Below are positions 1 to 8,357 of a stretch of 64,000 bases of DNA, one piece after another (position 1 is the stretch's first letter; every line of letters starts with the position of its first letter). This DNA comes from Granulicatella seriolae. Its GTDB lineage: Bacteria > Bacillota > Bacilli > Lactobacillales > Aerococcaceae. The translations under genes and the position numbers were made by a program. The stretch covers positions 1 through 64,000 of the forward strand of contig NZ_JANHNZ010000003.1 in NCBI RefSeq assembly GCF_024543085.1, written 5' to 3'. Under the pieces are notes generated by a model, which was not told the origin of the DNA, did no database searches, and saw nothing but the letters and a program-made list of their open reading frames with translations.

Positions 1-2
1 TA

Positions 3-104
3 CAATTAACGGTGCTTCTTTATAATCTATTGTTGATTGAAGCTCATAAAAGAGAGTATGGGACATTAAAATTTTCCATTGGTCTTGAATGTTTGGGTGG
101 TTAA
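3..104 (+). CDS. 3' end of an unidentified reading frame (partial)
   Basis: From the left edge a frame stays open for 33 codons and stops with TAA at 102-104. The last residues read KFSIGLECLGG. There is no internal ATG, so this would be the tail of a gene that starts outside the window. I do not recognise the peptide; its place beside an insertion sequence makes a broken mobile-element gene possible. An open frame of this length in AT-rich DNA can also arise by chance. Confidence 0.25.
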   Translation, partial: QLTVLLYNLLLIEAHKREYGTLKFSIGLECLGG

Positions 105-134
105 TCAACTAGCACTATGGGTAGTGTATATATA

Positions 135-1826
135 CTAACGTTTTAAATCTTTCAACTTCCCAAATTGAGGGATTTCTTTTATTTTTAATGCTTGTAGTAT
201 TACGGATAGGTCTTTGTTAGATTCATTCTTGACATAAAATGCTTCATTTGTTTCTTTATCTTTGATGATAGTAACTTGTGCTTGTCGTAAGGCGTCCTGG
301 ATGCGTTCAGTTGACATTGAAATCCCTTCTTGTTTCAAAAGGTACTCTAAATATCGTTGAATGACCAGCGATAAGTAACACACGATAAAATGACCTTTAA
401 TACTATCTTCCGTCCAAACAAAGATAGGACGAGCTTCAAAATTGCTTTTCATCACTCGAAAACTTTCTTCAATTTTCCATAGACCGTGATAAATATCCAC
501 TACTTTTTCTGGTGCTAATGTTTTATCTGAGAACTGAATACCATAGTAGCCATCGAACAGCTCATCTTGAGCTAAGCGTTCTTGATTAAAGCTGATTTGC
601 TCATCTTCCAATAAGTTCAATTGAACGTATTTTTTCCCACCCTTTTTCAGTTCTGCTTTTAAGGCAGACTTTGATTCTACTAGTTTTAAAGACTTTTCAA
701 TCAGTCTCTCTCTGTCTTGTTTATCTTTTGCTTCTCGAGAGGAACTCCACGTAATGACCATTTGGTCATCTAATTGGATTTTCTGCCCGTTGTATACAAC
801 TTGAGTACTGAAATCAGATACTTTCCATTTAAATTGTTGGGAAACACTTGTATAATCTCCATTTTCTAGTACTAGATTTTTTACTTGTTTACTGCTAGAA
901 CGAATCTTATAAGCCATAACATAGTCAAATCCAATGGATTTTAAAAATGCAAGATTTTGTTTTGAGTTCAAACCTCTATCAGCTGTTACGATGACTTTAT
1001 TGATTCCATATTCTTCTTTCAATCGTCTCATTACTGGTTCCAACGTTTTAAAATCATTGGTATTACCAGGGAATATTTCGTAGCTAATTGGAATCCCATG
1101 ATCATCAATCAAAAGTCCCATAACTACTTGGACTTGATTGACTTTATTATCTTTGGAATAGCCAAATTTTTTTAATTCATCTGCTCGAACAGATTCAAAA
1201 TAGTAAGTCGTGACATCGTAGAAAGCAACGCTTAAATTTCGATCTATTTTTTTAGATAACTGTCGATTTAAATGCTTTTCTAGGTTTATTTTTTGTTCAG
1301 ATAAAAATGGTAATACACGATAAATATGTTCAAAACTAACAGATATATCATGTAAAAATTGATTACGGTGCTCAAAAGTTTTCTTTTTAGAACCTGGATC
1401 TAGCAATCTAGAATAGACTAGAAGAGAGGCTAGTTCTTTTACCTTATAGGTGATCTTAGAGTCTTTCTTTTGTCTATAGTCAAAAAAATAGTCGAGGTTT
1501 AAATCAGTCCAAATTTTTTCATAGACTTTAACACCATAGTTTATCAACGGAAACCCTTCGGTTTCTATCTCAGTCTCTCGGTTTAGCTGTGATTTAATTT
1601 TATCAAATATAGCGTCATTTTTGATAGAGCTACTCAAAGATCTTGATTCTTGAAATTCCCTCTTTAATCGTTCAACAATTCCGGGTTCTCTGGCTTCTAG
1701 CTCATCTTCTCTACCAAGAGTTTTCAATACTTTTACTTTGGGTTTCTTGGTGATGGGATCTCGATAAGATTCTACAATTCGAACATAACGGTTGCCTCTA
1801 CTATTGTAAACTTGAATGCTGCTCAT
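135..1826 (-). CDS. IS1634-family (IS4 superfamily, DDE) transposase
   Basis: A 563-residue protein, full length for IS1634-type transposases, which cut and rejoin element ends with a DDE-type RNase H fold. Visible catalytic-region signatures are SVAFYDVTTYYFES (about residues 200-213, first Asp), VIVTADRGLNSKQN (about 280-293, second Asp) and YHGLWKIEESFRVMKSNFE (about 450-468), the Y-(2)-R-(3)-E-(6)-K-like region with the catalytic Glu. It starts at ATG 1826 after a GGAGGGT ribosome binding site. The frame is intact, so the element could be active. No second frame or frameshift is seen. Nothing in the window except this gene encodes a transposition function. Confidence 0.9.
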   Translation of the reverse strand: MSSIQVYNSRGNRYVRIVESYRDPITKKPKVKVLKTLGREDELEAREPGIVERLKREFQESRSLSSSIKNDAIFDKIKSQLNRETEIETEGFPLINYGVKVYEKIWTDLNLDYFFDYRQKKDSKITYKVKELASLLVYSRLLDPGSKKKTFEHRNQFLHDISVSFEHIYRVLPFLSEQKINLEKHLNRQLSKKIDRNLSVAFYDVTTYYFESVRADELKKFGYSKDNKVNQVQVVMGLLIDDHGIPISYEIFPGNTNDFKTLEPVMRRLKEEYGINKVIVTADRGLNSKQNLAFLKSIGFDYVMAYKIRSSSKQVKNLVLENGDYTSVSQQFKWKVSDFSTQVVYNGQKIQLDDQMVITWSSSREAKDKQDRERLIEKSLKLVESKSALKAELKKGGKKYVQLNLLEDEQISFNQERLAQDELFDGYYGIQFSDKTLAPEKVVDIYHGLWKIEESFRVMKSNFEARPIFVWTEDSIKGHFIVCYLSLVIQRYLEYLLKQEGISMSTERIQDALRQAQVTIIKDKETNEAFYVKNESNKDLSVILQALKIKEIPQFGKLKDLKR

Positions 1827-1903
1827 AGTCTTAACCCTCCATGACCTTTGTTATTCCATCATAACATAAATACTATAGATATACAACGTTAAACTAAAAG
1901 AAA

Positions 1904-1940
1904 TCTCGAAATCCCTTGAGGTTACAGGGTATTTTCGAGA
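1904..1940. repeat. Hairpin near the right end of the IS
   Basis: Arms TCTCGAAATCCCT (1904-1916) and AGGGTATTTTCGAGA (1926-1940) form a stem with one small bulge. It lies between the transposase start and the right IS end. Hairpins at this place can shield a transposase gene from read-through transcription; that role is inferred. Confidence 0.55.
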
Positions 1941-1991
1941 TAAAATTTTCTACAAGTGTAAAAGTCGGGAATTGCACTATTTTTAGCTTGT

Positions 1992-3461
1992 CTACAAACT
2001 TTCCACAAACCGTTTAAAGGCTTCTTGTCCTTCTTTAGTCTGCTTAAAGACACCAGAGTTTTCTAGTACTTGTTTAAAGACTTCTCCAACTGCGTATTCT
2101 ACTTCCTGATGCACATTTTCTGGGTTAATACTTTGACTTTCCTTTATCTTATCTGCCCAGTCTTTGTGCATTGGAGCTAATTGATTTGGTTGGTCAAGTA
2201 AGTATTTTTCAACTTCTTGTAGTTCGTCTTTTAGCCTTGGAGGTAGAATAGCTAGGCCCATAACTTCGATGAGTCCAATATTTTCTTTTTTGATGTGTTG
2301 GACGTTTTGATGTGGGTGGAAAATGCCATCTGGGTACTGGTCACTAGTCCGGTTATTTCGTAAGACTAGATCTAGTTCATAAGCATTGTCCTTATAGCGA
2401 GCAATCGGGGTAATAGTGTTATGCCTTACTCCGTCTGTGTATGCAACTATATCTTGACTTGGGTCTGAGTAGTCAATCCATTTTTCTAGGATATGTCCGG
2501 CTACTTGACTAAGATCTTCGATATTTTGGCTTCTAAGGCGAATAACAGACATGGGCCATTTGACGATAGTCATCTCTACACTTTCTTTATCCGTCTTAAA
2601 AGCTTCGATTGCTGGGGCTAGTTCCATTGGGAAGGTATATCTGCCAGCTTGGTAATGGTCATGTGACAGGATTGAGCCTCCAACGATTGGCAAATCTGCA
2701 TTTGACCCGACAAAGTAGTGCGGAAATTGTTGAATAATAAGGAGCAGATTGCGGATACTTTTTTCAGTAATCTGCATTGGTCTGACTTCCTGACTAAGGA
2801 AAATGGAATGCTCATTGAAGTAGGAGTAAGGTGAATATTGGAATCCCCAAGGGTCCTCTTCTAGGTGCAGCCGGACAATACGGTGGTTGTATCGTGCTGG
2901 GTGATTTAGTCGTCCATAATAACCCTCGTTAGTCATAGTCAATTGTGAAGCTGGATAATTAGAGCTTTTAGCCAATTTTGCTTTGGCAATTTCTTTTGGG
3001 TCCTTTTCCGGTTTAGATAAGTTGATAGTGATTTGCAAGGGACCATACTCGCTATCATGACTAAACTCAATGTTATTGGCGATGGCTCTAGTTTTGATGT
3101 AGTCATTGTCTTGGCTCAATTGGTAGAAATAATCTGTCGCTTTTTCTGGGTTTTCTTGATAGTGAGTCCAGAATTTTTTATTTAGTTGAGAAGGAAGCGG
3201 AGTAACTAAAGCCATGATTTCTGCTTTTAATAGCTCTTTCTGACTATTATCAATGATGCCTTGGTTTATGGCATAGCTCACCATTTGGTCCAACAAGGGT
3301 AAGAGGGACTCGTGGTCATGGTTGGCTTTTAAGCTTTTGTTAAGATCGTCTTTTTGCAAGATGTGCAAGAGTTGGTTCGTGATAAGGATGGCATCCATCT
3401 GGTCAACAAGCTCTTTTTCTATGGCAAGTTCAACAAAATCACGAATGGTTTGATCAATCAT
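1992..3461 (-). CDS. galT: UDP-glucose--hexose-1-phosphate uridylyltransferase, Firmicutes type
   Basis: Second Leloir-pathway enzyme: it transfers UMP from UDP-glucose to galactose-1-phosphate, giving UDP-galactose and glucose-1-phosphate in the cytoplasm. At 489 residues it matches the long Firmicutes GalT class rather than the shorter E. coli type. The nucleotidyl-transfer motif HxHxQ is visible as SHDHYQ at about residue 266, and a second His-rich stretch (FHPHQNVQH) follows at about 380. It starts at ATG 3461 after AGGAGGTCACT. It lies 38 bp downstream of galK on the same strand and is surely co-transcribed. No galE or galM follows, because an IS begins about 12 bp after the stop codon. 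Confidence 0.96.
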   Translation of the reverse strand: MIDQTIRDFVELAIEKELVDQMDAILITNQLLHILQKDDLNKSLKANHDHESLLPLLDQMVSYAINQGIIDNSQKELLKAEIMALVTPLPSQLNKKFWTHYQENPEKATDYFYQLSQDNDYIKTRAIANNIEFSHDSEYGPLQITINLSKPEKDPKEIAKAKLAKSSNYPASQLTMTNEGYYGRLNHPARYNHRIVRLHLEEDPWGFQYSPYSYFNEHSIFLSQEVRPMQITEKSIRNLLLIIQQFPHYFVGSNADLPIVGGSILSHDHYQAGRYTFPMELAPAIEAFKTDKESVEMTIVKWPMSVIRLRSQNIEDLSQVAGHILEKWIDYSDPSQDIVAYTDGVRHNTITPIARYKDNAYELDLVLRNNRTSDQYPDGIFHPHQNVQHIKKENIGLIEVMGLAILPPRLKDELQEVEKYLLDQPNQLAPMHKDWADKIKESQSINPENVHQEVEYAVGEVFKQVLENSGVFKQTKEGQEAFKRFVESL

Positions 3462-3499
3462 AGTGACCTCCTAATAGATATTTTGAGAAATGGTGAAGC

Positions 3500-4669
3500 T
3501 TATGCTAATTTGGCGCCATCACTAATCTCAGCGATATAGAAGGAAGGTGCATAACCAATTTCTTTTAGATAGTTGTTTTCTACAGTTTCTTTAAACTGAT
3601 CTACTTGGTCTTTTGCAACGATGGCAATAGCACAACCACCGAATCCGGCTCCAGTCATACGTGCGCCTAATACGCCATCTACTTCCCAAGCGGAATGAAC
3701 CAGTGTATCAAGCTCTCTACCTGTCACCTCATAGTCAAGTTCAGTTGACAGATGAGATTCTTTCATTAGCTTACCAAAGCCTTCTAGGTCACCATTACGC
3801 AATAATTCGCTAGCTGCGATGGTACGTTGGTTTTCGGTAACTGCGTGTCGAGCACGTTTGACTAGAGTTTCTGAAGAAAGTAGATGTTGATGTTTTTCAA
3901 AAGTTTCTAAGTCCAGTTCGCCTAATGATTCAATGTCACATTCTGCTTGTAGTTCTTTCAGGGCTTGACGTGTTTCTGTAAAGCGTTCATTGTACTTAGA
4001 GTCTGCCAATTCACGGCGTTTGTTGGTGTTCATGATGACAATGACATTGTCGCCCAATTCTACCGGTACCAATTCATAAACTAAGGTATTGGTGTCCAAA
4101 CGAATAGCATGGTCTTTTTTACCCATTCCAATGGCAAACTGATCCATAATACCTGAGTTAACACCGATAAAGTTATTTTCAACTCGTTTACCTATTTTTA
4201 CTAAATCTAAAGTAGTCACATCTAATTGGAAGAGGTTTTGTGCAATAACACCGACTAGTAGTTCGATAGAAGCTGATGAGGATAGACCAGCACCATTTGG
4301 AATATTGCCGTAAAATAAGATATCTAAGCCCTTATCTAATACATAGCCATCTTCTTGTAGATAGAGTAGGACACCTTTGACATAGTTTGCCCAGCCATCT
4401 TCTTCCTTGTAGGACAGATCATTAATGGATAATTCACGGATACCGTCTGCTTTAAAGTTTTCAGAATAAAGACGTAACTTGTCGTCTTCACGCAGACTTG
4501 CTAGACCATAAGTGCCTAAAGTGATAGCACATGGAAAGACAAAGCCACCGTTGTAATCAGTATGTTCTCCAATTAAATTAATACGACCTGGTGCAAAAAA
4601 ATGTTTGAATTTTCCATGCCCAAAAACCTTGATAAATGTACTTTCTAAACTTGTTTGAATACTTGTCAT
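3500..4669 (-). CDS. galK: Galactokinase
   Basis: Phosphorylates alpha-D-galactose with ATP to galactose-1-phosphate, the first committed step of the Leloir pathway. The 389-residue length is typical. The GHMP-kinase features are clear: the galactokinase signature [15 protein letters not shown] (about residues 28-42), the ATP loop [11 protein letters not shown] (about 125-135), the GIMDQ region with the catalytic Asp (about 173), and a C-terminal GAGFGG loop (about 345). It starts at ATG 4669, preceded by AGGAGG. It is the first gene of the galKT operon and lies just downstream of a promoter overlapped by a LacI/GalR-like operator. Confidence 0.97.
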   Translation of the reverse strand: MTSIQTSLESTFIKVFGHGKFKHFFAPGRINLIGEHTDYNGGFVFPCAITLGTYGLASLREDDKLRLYSENFKADGIRELSINDLSYKEEDGWANYVKGVLLYLQEDGYVLDKGLDILFYGNIPNGAGLSSSASIELLVGVIAQNLFQLDVTTLDLVKIGKRVENNFIGVNSGIMDQFAIGMGKKDHAIRLDTNTLVYELVPVELGDNVIVIMNTNKRRELADSKYNERFTETRQALKELQAECDIESLGELDLETFEKHQHLLSSETLVKRARHAVTENQRTIAASELLRNGDLEGFGKLMKESHLSTELDYEVTGRELDTLVHSAWEVDGVLGARMTGAGFGGCAIAIVAKDQVDQFKETVENNYLKEIGYAPSFYIAEISDGAKLA

Positions 4670-4714
4670 CCTGTTTCCTCCTAAAAATTGTTTATATTCT
4701 TCTCCTAATTGTAA

Positions 4715-4756
4715 TGATAACGCTTTACTATAAAATAATCAATAGGTTTTAGTAAA
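4715..4756 (-). promoter_or_regulatory. galKT promoter with GalR/CcpA-type operator
   Basis: On the minus strand, -35 TTTACT (4751-4756) and -10 TATAGT (4727-4732) are 18 bp apart. Overlapping the downstream side of the -10 is the partial palindrome GTAAAGCGTTATCA (4715-4728), with the central CG typical of LacI/GalR-family operators. It differs at two positions from the catabolite-response consensus, so either a galactose repressor or CcpA could bind; the sequence does not decide between them. Confidence 0.6.
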
Positions 4757-4829
4757 TTTTTACCGAATATTTTACTTGTAGTTTACTGGTGGGTGAAAGG
4801 GAATAAAAGTATTGGTTATAACAAAAAAT

Positions 4830-5099
4830 GTTTCCAAGGGATTTGGCAAAAAAACTATGCTGCTATTTAAACAAAAGAGTTTTGCGAAAATCTTATCAGA
4901 AATGAGAACGGTGGCACTGCCGTGAGCCAAGGTCTCACTGGCTTAGCTGTCTACGTGGCTGTAATCGGCTAAAGCCGAAACATCCACTGTACGCCAGCTA
5001 TGCTTTACACCGTTATTTCTGATAAGATTTTCGCAAAACTCTTTTGTGCTTAAAAAAAATATTAGTCATGATTGACTTTTTGCCAAATCCCTTGGAAAC
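4830..5099 (+). repeat. R1: dispersed long-hairpin element, copy 1
   Basis: A nested inverted repeat. The outer arms, 4830-4852 and 5077-5099, are a perfect 23-bp pair. The inner arms, 4871-4903 and 5015-5047, are a perfect 33-bp pair. The 111-nt core (4904-5014) is shared with R2, R4 and R5. Inside the core AACGGTG pairs with CACCGTT, TAGCTG with CAGCTA, GTGG with CCAC, and CGGCT with AGCCG. The right arm ends in a T-rich run and the left begins A-rich, as in a bidirectional terminator. It fills most of the region between divergent galK and comEA. Confidence 0.93.
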
Positions 5100-5168
5100 T
5101 TTTTTGATTTAGAAATAAATTTCATTCTTTATAGCTTTTATGTTACCTAAAAAAATACCAAAAAAATT

Positions 5169-5198
5169 ACACCAATAAAAATAATTTGGTGTTTTTTT
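5169..5198 (+). terminator. Intrinsic terminator upstream of comEA
   Basis: ACACCAA (5169-5175) pairs with TTGGTGT (5186-5192), followed by a run of seven T (5192-5198). There is no plus-strand gene upstream, so any transcript ending here must start inside the galK-comEA gap and run through or from R1. It could instead be an attenuator in a comEA leader. The opposite strand also has a T-run, so it may work both ways. Confidence 0.6.
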
Positions 5199-5248
5199 GC
5201 GTATCTATAGATAGAGGGGTCATTATCTATTTATGAGGGGTGAATAGT

Positions 5249-5941
5249 TTGGAAATATTTCAAGAATTTTTGGATGGAATGAAAGAAAAGAAACTGATCG
5301 TTTTTGGAGGAGTAGGGGTGTTTTTAGTTTGCTTTGTAGGAATCATCGGTTGGACTTTGGGGAAAGGTCAGTCCGACCAAGTTCCTCAAGGACTGACCTT
5401 ATTATCAGAATCTTCTTCCATAGGCATTCTTTCTTCTGAGGTGACTTCAATAGAAGAGACAAGTCAAAGTAGTCAGCAGCAAGATATTTTTGTGGACATC
5501 AAAGGTGAGGTCAAAAAACCGGGTGTCTATCAACTTAGCGAGGGGGACCGATTGCAAGATTTAATTGATAAAGCACAAGGCTTTACTGCTGATGCTAAGG
5601 TTGATCAGATTAACCTAGCTCAAAAACTGACCGACCAGATGATGATTATAGTGCCTAATAAAAACCAGGTTACAGAAAGTCAGGAAACTTCCGACCAAGA
5701 GCTTATCACTGAACCGGTCGCTCAAGAAAACGACAAAAATAGTGGGAAGATTAATATCAATACAGCCAGTGTTGGTGACTTGACTCAACTATCTGGTATT
5801 GGACAAAAGAAAGCTGAAAAAATCATTGAGTACCGACAAGATAAGGGGTCTTTTAAACAGATTGACGACTTGAAAAATGTCTCTGGAATAGGTGACAAAA
5901 CCTTTGAAAGCTTGAAAGACCAGATTACGGTTGGAGATTGA
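5249..5941 (+). CDS. comEA: Competence DNA receptor ComEA
   Basis: Membrane-anchored DNA-binding protein that captures incoming double-stranded DNA at the cell surface and passes it to the ComEC channel. Seen in order: a short cytoplasmic N-terminus, one membrane segment (about residues 17-38), a Ser-rich linker, an SLBB-like domain (VDIKGEVKKPGVYQL, about 85-99) and a C-terminal helix-hairpin-helix pair (ININTASVGDLTQLSGIGQK). The start TTG at 5249 sits 8 nt after GAGGGG; an in-frame GTG at 5240 overlaps that ribosome binding site and is less likely. It lies 1 nt before comEC. I see no clear competence sigma-factor box upstream. Confidence 0.93.
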   Translation: MEIFQEFLDGMKEKKLIVFGGVGVFLVCFVGIIGWTLGKGQSDQVPQGLTLLSESSSIGILSSEVTSIEETSQSSQQQDIFVDIKGEVKKPGVYQLSEGDRLQDLIDKAQGFTADAKVDQINLAQKLTDQMMIIVPNKNQVTESQETSDQELITEPVAQENDKNSGKININTASVGDLTQLSGIGQKKAEKIIEYRQDKGSFKQIDDLKNVSGIGDKTFESLKDQITVGD

Positions 5942-5942
5942 T

Positions 5943-8306
5943 ATGAGACGCTTGATAAACGAGATGCACAACCTCTGGATATTCTGCGGACTAATCTTAG
6001 TATTTCTTGCCATGTTTCTAAATGGCACTCCTATATTACTGCCAAGCCTACTTCTAATGGTGATTTCCTATCGAATGTTACTTGAAAGAAATCTAGTATT
6101 AATGCTAGTTAGTTTATCTTTGGTGGCAATTTTTGCTATTAGAATCTGGTCTGTTCATCAGGTCCAGCAAAACAATCTGGCAGAAGAAGTCATACAAAAC
6201 TCTTGGTTAAGTGTAGACCCAAGTCAGTTGAAAATAGATGGGGACTCTCTTTCTGGCTATGGAAAGCTGACTCTTCAAGAGAAAGCTCCAAGTGAGGAAG
6301 TGGCATTTTTTTACCGTATTAAATCCGAAGAAGAGAAATATTTTTTTCAAGAGGAAAACCATGTCATAAGCTTAAAGATTGAAGGGCTGGTGCTGAAACC
6401 AGAACACGAACGCAATCCATACGGTTTTGACTATGCTGACTATTTAAAAAGTAGGGGAATCTTTAAACAGGTGCAGATTGAAAGAATCTCTGATTATAAG
6501 CGTAACAATGACTGGGTATCACAATTCATTTTTTTCAAAAATAGACACATCAGTAAAATAAAATCAAGTCAACAAGGTCTTATCCGAGACTACAGTTTAG
6601 GCCTGATTCTAGGGATTCGTTCATACGTTGATCCTGAACGTTTGGAAGACTACAAAGTCTTAGGTATCATGCATGTTTTAGCTATTTCGGGGCTTCATAT
6701 TGCTATTCTATCTGATTGGATGATTCGTCTCATGTGGCGAGTGGGTATTACGCGAGAGAAAACCTATCTATTAGTGCCACTTATCTTAATCGCTTATGGG
6801 TTTCTCTTGTCATGGCCGGTCGGAGCAAGTCGAGCCATACTGACGACAATTCTAACCCTTATTACTAAGAAGATAAAATGGTTACGACTATCCACTGTAG
6901 ATGTGTATGCCTTTATTCTTGTGCTTGCCTTATTGGTTCAGCCCTATAGTCTATTGTCAGCAGGATTTTGCTTATCTTACGGGTTAACTGCTGCCATCAT
7001 CTTGTGTTCAAAGGCCATAAAAGGTCGTTCGCTTTCTAGCAAAATGGAAGGCCTTTTTTTGTCAGTTTTAGTCTTTCTCTTTGCCGTCCCACTTCTCAGC
7101 ATGAATTTTTATCAATGGAATTGGTTGAGTATTTTATTAAGTATCGTCTTGTCATGGCTGTTAAAAAAGTTAATCATTCCTTGCTTGTTTAGCTATTGTC
7201 TGTCTATTTGGTTATCTATATCCTTTGTTTCTCAAATACTTTTTGCTTTGATTAATCCCATTTTAACTATCTTAGAGAATTTTGTGGCATATCTATCAAA
7301 GATGACTTGGACAACGTGGATTACAGGACACGGAAACGTCCTAGAGTGGTCAGTTTATATGGTCATTCTTATTGCTTTGGTTATGAAACTAGAATCTAAC
7401 AATGCAAACATAAAGAAACTTGCTGGCTTATCACTTTCCTTAATTCTTTGTCTTGTTCTTGTTAAATATCAAGGAAACTCACAAGTTATTATGGTGGATG
7501 TAGGTCAAGGGGATGCAACACTCTTTCAGCAAAAAGGGTTTAACCAAGCTGTTCTCATCGATACAGGAGGGCAAGTGACGTTTGACTATTCCCAAAAAGC
7601 AGCATGGAAAACCAACCTAACAAGAGCATCACATGCCTCAAAAACGCTGATTCCTGCTCTGAAGGCACAAGGCATTTCCTCCTTACGCTATCTAGTTTTA
7701 ACCCATGCTGATGCAGACCATATTGGTAATCTTTCTGATTTGTTGCAAAGTATTCCTACCGATTATTTGGTCATGTCAAAAGGGATGGAGGAGCACCCGA
7801 TTATGCTTGAAATTTTTCAACAACTTGATGTTCTTAAGAGTAAGCCGAAACTCATTTTGATTGACCAACCGAGTCATTTTACTTTAATAGACCTAAGTCT
7901 AACTTTTATCCCTCCTAAGAATATATCCAGAGGCTCTAATGAGGATTCTCTGGTTACTATTGTGGAAGAAAAAGGAATAAGCTGGTTGGTAGCAGGGGAC
8001 ATTGATTGTGCCAGGGAGAATCAACTGTTGGCAGATTATCCTCATTTAAAGATTGACGTTCTTAAGTTAGCTCATCATGGCAGCCAGACTTCCTCTTGTC
8101 AGGACTGGTTGGAAAGTTTGGCACCCCAAGTGGCTTTAATCTCCTTGGGCAAAAACAACCGGTACGGTCATCCTCATCCAAGCGTGGTCATGCGATTGGA
8201 AGAATTAGCTATACCGTATTTTCGTACCGACTCTGATGGAGCAGTCATCATGGAAGTGAAAAATGGACAAATAGAAATAAAAACCACCCTTAAAGATGAA
8301 GAATAA
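5943..8306 (+). CDS. comEC: DNA uptake channel ComEC/Rec2
   Basis: Polytopic membrane protein that carries single-stranded DNA into the cell during transformation. About 787 residues, the normal full length. Order: N-terminal membrane helices and a soluble OB-like domain, a Competence domain with many hydrophobic segments (about 210-490; GIMHVLAISGLHIAILS is the conserved start), then a metallo-beta-lactamase-like domain with VDVGQGDA (about 516) and the metal-binding LTHADADHIGN (about 583-593). The last may be the nuclease that degrades the non-transported strand, as proposed for the family. ATG 5943 follows GGAG at 5933-5936. It is translationally coupled to comEA and appears intact, so uptake may be functional if pilus genes exist elsewhere. 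Confidence 0.96.
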   Translation: MRRLINEMHNLWIFCGLILVFLAMFLNGTPILLPSLLLMVISYRMLLERNLVLMLVSLSLVAIFAIRIWSVHQVQQNNLAEEVIQNSWLSVDPSQLKIDGDSLSGYGKLTLQEKAPSEEVAFFYRIKSEEEKYFFQEENHVISLKIEGLVLKPEHERNPYGFDYADYLKSRGIFKQVQIERISDYKRNNDWVSQFIFFKNRHISKIKSSQQGLIRDYSLGLILGIRSYVDPERLEDYKVLGIMHVLAISGLHIAILSDWMIRLMWRVGITREKTYLLVPLILIAYGFLLSWPVGASRAILTTILTLITKKIKWLRLSTVDVYAFILVLALLVQPYSLLSAGFCLSYGLTAAIILCSKAIKGRSLSSKMEGLFLSVLVFLFAVPLLSMNFYQWNWLSILLSIVLSWLLKKLIIPCLFSYCLSIWLSISFVSQILFALINPILTILENFVAYLSKMTWTTWITGHGNVLEWSVYMVILIALVMKLESNNANIKKLAGLSLSLILCLVLVKYQGNSQVIMVDVGQGDATLFQQKGFNQAVLIDTGGQVTFDYSQKAAWKTNLTRASHASKTLIPALKAQGISSLRYLVLTHADADHIGNLSDLLQSIPTDYLVMSKGMEEHPIMLEIFQQLDVLKSKPKLILIDQPSHFTLIDLSLTFIPPKNISRGSNEDSLVTIVEEKGISWLVAGDIDCARENQLLADYPHLKIDVLKLAHHGSQTSSCQDWLESLAPQVALISLGKNNRYGHPHPSVVMRLEELAIPYFRTDSDGAVIMEVKNGQIEIKTTLKDEE

Positions 8307-8357
8307 AAAGACAAAGTATAAGTAAAGTGATAAAATGGAATGGAAATGGGGGATGGT

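Larger units (their letters stand above)
122..1979 (-). mobile_element. IS1634-like insertion sequence (boundaries approximate)
   Basis: One long transposase gene fills about 1.86 kb, the usual size for IS1634-type elements of the IS4 superfamily. The only terminal similarity I can find is a short inverted TAGTG/CACTA at 122-126 and 1975-1979 with weak matching beyond it. I see no convincing target duplication. The right end also carries a strong hairpin (1904-1940). The element lies about 12 bp beyond the galT stop codon. The ends should be treated as estimates. Confidence 0.5.

Noticed and set aside
5190-5215. ComX/SigX-type box before comEA (TGCGTATC after a T-run)
   Set aside because: Only five of eight positions fit the TACGAATA consensus, and the T-run belongs to a terminator hairpin.
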